From the NCBI GenBank assembly GCA_032622095.1, contig CP136063.1, positions 115,710,723-115,774,722 of the forward strand: 64,000 bases of DNA, read 5' to 3'. Below, piece after piece: positions 40,301 through 49,300 of this stretch; the stretch's first letter is position 1; each line of letters starts with the position of its first letter. The stretch is from Siphonodentalium dalli. Lineage: Eukaryota; Mollusca; Scaphopoda; Gadilida; Siphonodentaliidae. The position numbers and the translations under genes are program-made. The notes under the pieces are model-generated. The model was not told the DNA's origin. It saw only the letters and a list, made by a program, of their open reading frames with translations, and did no database searches.

Positions 40301-43300
40301 GACAAATTTGTGTCCACCGACGGACGGACGGACGAGCTGACTCCAGTATACCCCCCCTAACTTCGTTGCGGGGGGTATAATTAATTACATTCACAAGTAA
40401 TTGCCCCAAACCTGCTACAGACGGCAATGTTTTTTTTACGAATTTCAGAAACAAAAATTGATGGGTCCCATCTAGAGATCACCCCGAATATCCATATGAA
40501 GTTTGGTAACGATCGGATGAGAGATGTACCAAATTATTTAGTCATACAAAGAGTAAAATCCAAGATGGCTGCTGGTGGCCACACTTTTTAACAAATTTCA
40601 GAAATAATCAATATCTTCTATCTAGAGGTCACCCTGAAGATCCATATAAAGTTTGGTGGCGATCAGATGAGGGATGTGGTCTGTAGGGTGTGCCCAAGGA
40701 TTTAGGCCATGTTTTTCATAAGAAATCACTAAAAATATTATTGTTCCCATCTAGACGTGATCCAAAATCTGCCCATAAATTTTCGAAACATTTCTCCAAT
40801 ACCGGTAAATGCAGACTGTAGGGTGTGCCGATGGATTCCAATATGAAATCCAAAATGGCTGCCGACAGCCATGTTTTTTAACGAATTTTGAAAAAAATTG
40901 ATGGCACCAATCTAGAGGTCACCCCGAAGATCCATATGAAGTTTGGTGATCATCGGATGAGGGACGGGGCCTGTAGGGTGAGTCAAAAGAAATTGTTGAC
41001 AGACGGCCGGATTGACGACAGATGCCAACCCATGGAAATAGCTCAAACTTGACAAGTCAAGTTGAGCTAAAAATGGTAACCCTGAAACTCCATATGAAAT
41101 TTGGTGATGAACGTATGAGGGTTGTGGCCTGTAGAGTATGCCATATGAAATTGTTGATGGACACACGGATGGACAACAGATGACAACCCATGGCAATAAC
41201 TCAATCTTGCCTTTGTCAAGTTGAGCTAAAATTATAAAAAACTTGAGTGGTGGGTCGTACGCCATTTTTTTAGCCAAGGCAAATGTCATGTATTTAACAG
41301 GACTGACTTGTGATATCGGTTATTCTAAATGCTGGTTTACATAGAAACTCTGTTCCATTACTTTCCTATGAAGCACCTTTGAAATCATTATGCTAACACT
41401 CCCTATAAAATCTGAACATGTCCCAATCTCTCACACACAGACTGGAGGTAGTCACCCCACCTTTATAAAAAAAGTAGAAATCTAAACACCATTTGACTAA
41501 AGTTTGATGAAAATGGATATCATTTAGTCCACAGGGGTTGATGGTTAATTTTACGGTTAATTTTGGTTATACTTGGATATTTTTTTTTAATTTGAGTGAA
41601 AATTTAAGTTCTTTGAAAAAGACATTTACTAATGCTGTCTCCAATTTCAATGGTGTAAACAATCCAGGGTTGGGGTAATTGTAATCAGTAATTGTAATCA
41701 AAGTAATCGATTACAAAATTTGGAGTAATCATCTGTAATCATGACATTTCTTGATTACAAGTAATCGTAATCGATTACTTTCAAATGTACCTGTAATCAT
41801 GATTACATTTTGATTACTTTTTGATTACTTTTACTAAAATATCCATATGGATGGCTATTGGATACTCATAGTATCATAATGTGGTACTATGGAGTGTGCA
41901 AAGATACATACAACATATTAGAAAGTTAATACAATGTTGTCATGTCTTATGTTAGTGGTACAGTGTGTATGTTCATTCTGGCAGTGGACACAGATAACAA
42001 CACACAATTGTTGAATACAGCATGAATAGCAATAAACTTGTGATACAGACAAATGAAATGTTCTAATATGAATAAATAGTTATTAAGATTAAATTGAATT
42101 GGGACTGCTGCAGACAATGGCTGTAAAGTCACACTGGTACAATAGGGCTAATTAACTGAACAAAGAAGGTGTGAAGTACATCGGTAGACCTTATTAGCTG
42201 GTTTGTCATTTACTGCACCCATGGAGTTAAGCCTAATTTAATCCTCATCAGGATTAACAATGGATGATCATCCATCAAATAAATCTTAATGTTATCTTCA
42301 TTGTGTTGGGTATTGAATCTAACAGAACATGCAAATATTTTATAATTGTTTCTGGTGATATTTTCATAAATATTATGCGTTTGTTTGAATGCATGTAAGA
42401 AAATTAAAAATATATTTAAAATTATTTACATAAATAAATACAAATAAAACAATGTATTCCCAATAAGTTGGTGCATAACTTCATGATGAAACCTTTCCAA
42501 TACATGTAAATGTCAAATAAAGTTTTTATGTTTTTTGCTTGCATCTTTCTATTGTTTCAGTCGTTTCTTGTTTCCATGTTATGCAGTGATGTCTTTATTC
42601 AATCATATTTGACATGTTAATTTGAATTATTTCATTATTTATTCCTATGCGATCAAAATGGTTGGAAACCAACAATTGTAATCAGATGTAATCAAAAAGT
42701 AATCGATTACATTTACCAAAGTAATTGTAATCGATTACATTGACAAAAATGTAATCAGTAATCGTAATCATGTAAATCAAAAGTAATTGTAATCGTAATC
42801 GATTACATTGGTATGTAATCGCCCCAACCATGAAACAATCTAAATATATTAAAAGTGTTAATAACACTGTATCTCAACTTGGGAAGGCGTTAATATTTCT
42901 ATGCTGAGAAGTCAATAGAATGATAAAGAACAAGGAGAAGGAAAGTCAAAAAGTTTCAGTGAAGGGATTGTATTGTGTAAATGAAACTAGATGGCTGCTG
43001 GTGCCCATGTTTTTTAACGAATATCGGAAATAATCGATGACTCATCATCAAGAGGTATGTCACCCTGAAGATCAGTATAAACTATGGTGACGATCAGATG
43101 AGGGATGTGGTCTGTAGGGTGTGCCAAAGGATTTAGTCATTTAAATTTGATAGCTCCCATCTAGAGCTGATCCTAAACATGTTTGCAAATTTTCAAAAAA
43201 ATTTCTCCAATAAATATGGGCTGCAGGGTGTGCCGATGAATCCAATTGAAATCCAAAAAAGCTGCTGGCGGCCATGTCTTCAAATGAATTTCGGAAAATA

Positions 43301-46300
43301 TCGATGGCTCCCATACAGTAGTATCCATATGAAGTTTTGCAATGATCACATGAAGGATGTGGCCTATAGGGTGTACCAAAGGAAATTGTTGATGCATGGA
43401 TGGACGGATGGCAGACGATGGACGGCAACCCATGGGAATAGCTCAAAATTGACTGTCAAGCTGAGCTAAAAAGGGGACATTGACAGTACAAATTGATGGT
43501 ACCTTACTGATATTACAGTGCAGTACACAAATTTATAATCAAGAGAAAAAATATATGGCTTCTGAGTTTATACCAAACCACACACTGAGAGTGTTATGAG
43601 TTACATTTATTACGGAATTGTTGTGATGGTCATTAATACACGTGTACATGATATCAATTACAAGACTTTTCCACAAAGATTTTTACGCAGCAGTTCAAAT
43701 TCAAATATTTTTACGCATCATGATGCGCGAATTCAAAACTGAATGAAAATTAGTCCTGCACGACTTTAAGTACGAGTAAAATTTGACATTCTAAATGTAT
43801 AATTAGGTAATAATCTTTTCAAAGAAATATTGGCTTTAATGATACACAATATATATTTGAATTGATATTTAATATCCAAAATCAAAATGTGAGGTACCGG
43901 TATACTCGGTCTGATTTTTAAAGCTGAGCGGGAACATGATTTTTAATTAAAAAAAAAATTTCCCAGACCCCTGTGGACCATTGTATGAAGAATACAAGAG
44001 AAGTCGACCCCACGCGAGTTCGGCCCCATACAAAGTCGGCCCCATGCAAACTTGCCCCCAGAGAAGTCAGCCCCATAAATATTGTTTTAAATCATTTGTT
44101 ATTTATGGATACGATAAAAATACAACAAATCACAATAAAATAATTACATAATAATACAATAACAATAAATTTAAACTTAAACAGCAACGTCACTGTGACT
44201 TTCACTATTGGTTATGGGCACAGAAATCTGAGTGATTTTTCTGAGCAGCTGGCAGTTAAATCTCGCAGGATGGGATGTTTTAGGACGATAATTGTTTTGA
44301 TAACTGAACTGCTGTCAGTGAATGCTCATCACATTGCGGACTTCACAATTCAACTATCATATAATTAACAGAAAAGTGAGCTTTAGAGATGGGCGGTATT
44401 GAAATTTCAATCTCGGTATCAGTAATTTTTCATTGATTAACCTTGGTAACGGTACGGTAATCGGTACTGCTTTTAAATTATAAGACCAGAGCAGAGATTC
44501 CTGGTAAATTGCGGTAATTCAAGTTTTTAACTGAACAATATACATGTATATACATGTACTACATTCGTGACAACAGCTAAATGAGGCAACAAAATGACCT
44601 GCACAATTAAGTGATATTCACACATCTCTTTGATGATTTACAAGCATGCTGTCGCACCGCTTTTAAAAAGAATAAGAGATTGCATCAATGCATGACTACG
44701 ATATTTTCATCACATTTCTGTGAGTGAATAGAATTGTGAGTAGTAATCAGTTATGACAATTCGCAAATTTATGAATGTTCGCGCGATGTCATGAAAATTG
44801 GCAAACCATTGCAATTTCCAAACTGCAGTTGCCCAAACCCATTCCAAGGGTGGTTCATATTCTCCTCCTTGCAGCATAATATACCATCCATGCATACACG
44901 TATATAAGAGACCCTCTTATTTATAGCAGGCTAGCTATAGTACATGGTGCTCAAGTGTTAATTTAAAGTTATCACACGATCTTTTTCTGGTCACGATATA
45001 GGCACATAAATATAATATACCAGTAAGTATATATGTTTAATAAAGTATTTATAGTAGGATATACATTTATATGTACCGACATGTGTGCACAACTTGCCAA
45101 GATGATATGCTATTTGCAATTGACAAGATATTTGGGTTGTATCAAATAATCTGCACTGCGTATATATCAAGTCGCTATTGCATCACCATCTAATTATAAA
45201 TAACCTGTGGGGGTTTCAATTTTGTGTCCCTCCATAGCACGTGGGCACTTCGATTCCACTTGCTTCGTGTCCAACTTGGACACAGATTATAGACTTGCTG
45301 CCTGTACCGAGTTGCCCATGCATTTTCCAGTTTGCACGGACACCAAAATTGACACATGTTAGTTACACTGTCATTATTATGTCGTATTAAGATCAAAGAT
45401 GCCTCTGTGCCCTTGCTGTAACAACATTGCAATAGACTAATACATGTAGTGCTGACTTGTTACACTGAGCTATGATTGTTCTCCGATTTTCGCTGCTTAC
45501 AGTTAACTGGTCTCGGCCGCGGTGACAAGGACACACACACATGTGGCAACACATGTGTAGCGGTCGCGTTGTAAATATACATGTAGAAGGCTGATGACTT
45601 CTCTGATCAAGGGGTCTAGATCTCTTGGTCACGGTCGTTAGACGCTTTCAATGCGACTCCCGCACTTCTCTCTCGTTCTGTTACACTGGGGGCTCGATCG
45701 TCCGCTCCTCGGAGTCTGTGTCCTGATGCGACCGCTCTGGGGGAGGACTCAGGTGAGATTCGGTGAATCTCAAAAAGAACGGAGGAGTAGTGTAGCGGTC
45801 GTGTTGTAAATATATAAGGCGGATGACTTCTCTGATTGAGGGGGTCTAGATCTCTTAGTCACGGTCGTTAGACACTTTGTGTGATCACTGAAGTACTTAG
45901 CAACGTCGAGCCCGGTTAGTACTTGGATGGGTGACCGGCTTGGGATTCCGGGTGCTGCCAACTTTCGGTGCACTTCTCTCTCTCTCGTTCTGTTACACAT
46001 GAATAATTTCATTACCCAAAATACGATATTAATATACCTAATCTAGTTTTGATTCGGTATCAGTATTATGTTGATACCGATATCGCACGGTAAATACTAG
46101 TCCAACAAATTAGACTATTCGGATTAATACATATTTTAATATTTGGACATTTACGATTGTATTAATCCTTCTAGTCTAATAAAAGAGCTGAAAGCAAAGT
46201 TAGCACACATTTTGAAGCAGGTCAACATCAGTGACCACCGATATGACCCCATCAAAAATAAAAAATACCATTTTCTCTTAAATTATCTACAAATACATTA

Positions 46301-49300
46301 GTGTTACCTGTAGCGGAGATAGTATTCTTTGTGTTCACACATAGATTGTGATATAAAAGTTGTCAGAATTACAGATTTGTTAGTTTAATCCCGGATTGGA
46401 AAACATATATCACCATTTTCAAATACAAATAAATTATGTTAATTTCGCGTGTTTTCCCAGATTTCTGATCTATTACGCATGCGCGTGCTTTCGTTTTCGT
46501 ATGTGTTCGCTAGCGTAGACGGGTTTGAATATTTTTGTCGGTTGAGTTGTTATAAAATTATATGGATTAATAGTGACATAAATTTATGCTAGTTACTAAG
46601 TTAGTTCAGTCATGATATTTAACATTCCAACAAAAGGTATGTGTTTTGTATTTGTAGTTTTATTTGTGTTATTAGACGTGAACAGTGTAAGTTAAAGGGG
46701 CATGCCCTTGCCACATAACTCTTGCGGCTTCGTAGCGTTCAAAGTTTTCATGTCCTTTGTTGGACGATGAGGGATTAAGACCACATAAATGTCCAAATAT
46801 TAAAATAGGTCTTAATCCGAATCGTCTAATTTGTTGGACTAGGTAAATACCGAGTACCGCCCCATACAGAAATTTCTCATGAGAAGTTGTTAGAATCTTA
46901 TAAGAATCTCATGAGAAGCATATTAGAAAGATATGCAAAGCAGAGAAATCTAACATGAACCTTGTGAGAAGATGTGAGAAATAAATTTTCTAACCAAGGG
47001 TCTTATGTGAGAAAAATTTCTCACGTGAGAAATATGAGATCTCGTAAGAAATGCAGACATAGAAATATTTCCACTGAACCGATAGTATATTTTTCTAAGT
47101 TGCAAATTCTAATTTGAGTAATTCTCATGAGAAAAATAGACTTTGAAATTATCATCCTTCAAGTAAGTTTTAAAAAAATTTCGGGGTTAAGAAATTTTCA
47201 CGTGATTTCTTATGAGGAATGCAGACTTTGAAATTTTTACACAAAAACTTATTGGATATTTTCAAAGTCAGAAATTCTCACGTTAGATCTCATAAGAAAT
47301 ACAGACTTTAAATTGTGTGGTCTCCAATTCCAGAAAAGTAAGCTAAGTGTGATTTTCTTACATGAGAATATGTTAGAAATAGGGTAGATATTTTTAAGTC
47401 AGATTTCAATGGTGGGTAAAATGATTTAATCTAGAACATGTGGTCTTGAGAAATCTGATCTGGTGTATGCTGGAGAATTCAAAATATAAAATGCGCCAAA
47501 ACAGTTACTGGAGTTAACCTGCATGTACATGTCAGTTGCTGTGCATGATTTAGACTGTAAATTATCTTTATATCTGTGCTAGAAGCTTAAGTTGTGTTAT
47601 ATTCACGAGAAGGGGAACATGGAGTTATATTTATTGTTTTATTTGTGGATATTCTTTAATGATAAGTTCCACAACATGGAATACACACTATACTAGGTAA
47701 GCCTTAAATATTTATATAAATGGCAGAGGGCATTAGGCATCATGCATCTGGCATCATGGCAAGATTTTATGGCATGTGGTCTCTTGTGTTGCCTTTACTG
47801 CAGGTTCTAATATGTAATTTATCAACCAGGTAGACTACATGCAGTATATATATTAAAGTTGATTTAAATTTTATTTTCAAATATTTTAAATTATATTTCT
47901 AGAATAAATAATGATGGCCCATATCACATCAAATAAACTTCTGTTATTGTTAATTGATTCTAAGACAGAGTAAATGTTCAAATCTATTTTAACAAAATGA
48001 ATGAATTTTAGGAAATAAACAATTTATGGCAGTTTTCATTGTTTCATGGAAGTGATTTTTACAGTTATTTGGAATATTCCACGAAGAGCAGTTAACAAGT
48101 TGCAGTGTACACATGCACACATGTTGAACAGCAATTGAAAAATTGGTTGATCAAATATTAAGAAAAGTTAAGTTGGAGCTTAGTGTGAGATTTGTGTGAG
48201 AATACAGATCTGTATTTGTACAATATAGATTCATCGCACACACAAATGCCTCTAAGATCAGGGACCCCAGAAGCAGAAAATGGCAAGGGGTCAAAAGCAG
48301 TCCGAAAGCCTGGAAATTCTCAATGACAGTGTTTGTTATTTTATAACCTTAAAAAGATGATAAATGACAGTGTTAAATTGTTAATGATACCAAAATGAAT
48401 TTTGTTTGAATTAGATATATAGTCCTTATTTGTTATACTGGTCATTATATTTTGAAATATATAGAACAGAAATTTTTTCTTATATGCATGAAAAAAGGAT
48501 TTTTCTCACGTGAGAAATGATTCTTTCTCACGTGAGAAATGATTCTTTCTGACGTGAGAAATGATTCTTTCTTACGTGAGAAATGATTCTTTCTTACGCG
48601 AGAAAAAATTATTTCTCACGTGAGGTTTTTAATATGCAAATTAGCAAGATTTTTTCTCACGTGAGAAAAAATTCTTACGTGAGAAAAAATATTTCTTACG
48701 TGAGGAAAGATTCTTTCTCATGTGAGAAAAAATTCTTACGAGATCTTGCTAATTTGCATATTAAAAACCTCACGTGAGATTCTAACGTGAGATTCTCATG
48801 AGAATTATGTTAGGACATTTTGGTAAGGGGCCCATCTCTAGCCAACTTCTCTGGGCCCTGGGGTTGAGTTAGAAAGGGGACCAACTTCGCATGAGGCGGG
48901 TGGGGGGGGGGGGGACTTCTCTGTATACGAATTACGATTGCTGGTATTAAATTTAAATGGCACTGCCACTGGTAATGCGGTATGAAATTCCAGTACCCAT
49001 ACTACTGCCCTGGGCCTAGGCCTGGGGTACATGTAGCTGATTTCAGCTATTCATGTGGCTGAATTTTCACGTGATGACTGATAATCTGATGACCGATGAC
49101 GTGATGTCATTGAATTGTATAATGATGTCATTGATGATTTCTCAGTCAAGTCAGACTCAGACGTGTCAAAATGTTACTCGACCTCCCTCGCCGCGGCCTC
49201 GGGCTCTTAAATTAGCGAAACTTGACATTAGAATGATATAATCTTATTCTTTTAAGTAGCAAATGGTGGAGGGTCATTACTTTTGGGTATATAGCATCTC

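Larger units (their letters stand above)
44384..48840. mobile_element. hAT-like element (TAGAGATGGGCGGTA ends), host of three insertions
   Basis: Left end TAGAGATGGGCGGTATTGAA. The right end is split: TACCGCCC at 46855-46862, then ATCTCTA at 48834-48840 after an insertion. Inside both ends is a 'CTCGGTATTTACC'-type segment, making a TIR of about 40 bp. The flanking octamers GTGAGCTT and GCCAACTT share five of eight bases, a possible worn duplication. No transposase is seen. Confidence 0.6.
43995..48923. mobile_element. Outer TA-flanked TIR element containing a transposon nest
   Basis: The left end CAAGAGAAGTCGACCCC and the complement of the right end CAGAGAAGTCC share a TIR. TA lies outside both (43993-43994 and 48924-48925). 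'AGAGAAGTC-GCCCC' type motifs recur just inside each end. Most of the 4.9 kb is later insertions. The ends are short and the right one runs into a poly-G tract, so the call is tentative. Confidence 0.5.

Noticed and set aside
41530-43980. Inverted GTCCACAGGGGT motifs suggesting a 2.4-kb element
   Set aside because: Only 12 bp match and the flanks (CATTTA / CATTGT) give no convincing duplication; left as a possible coincidence.
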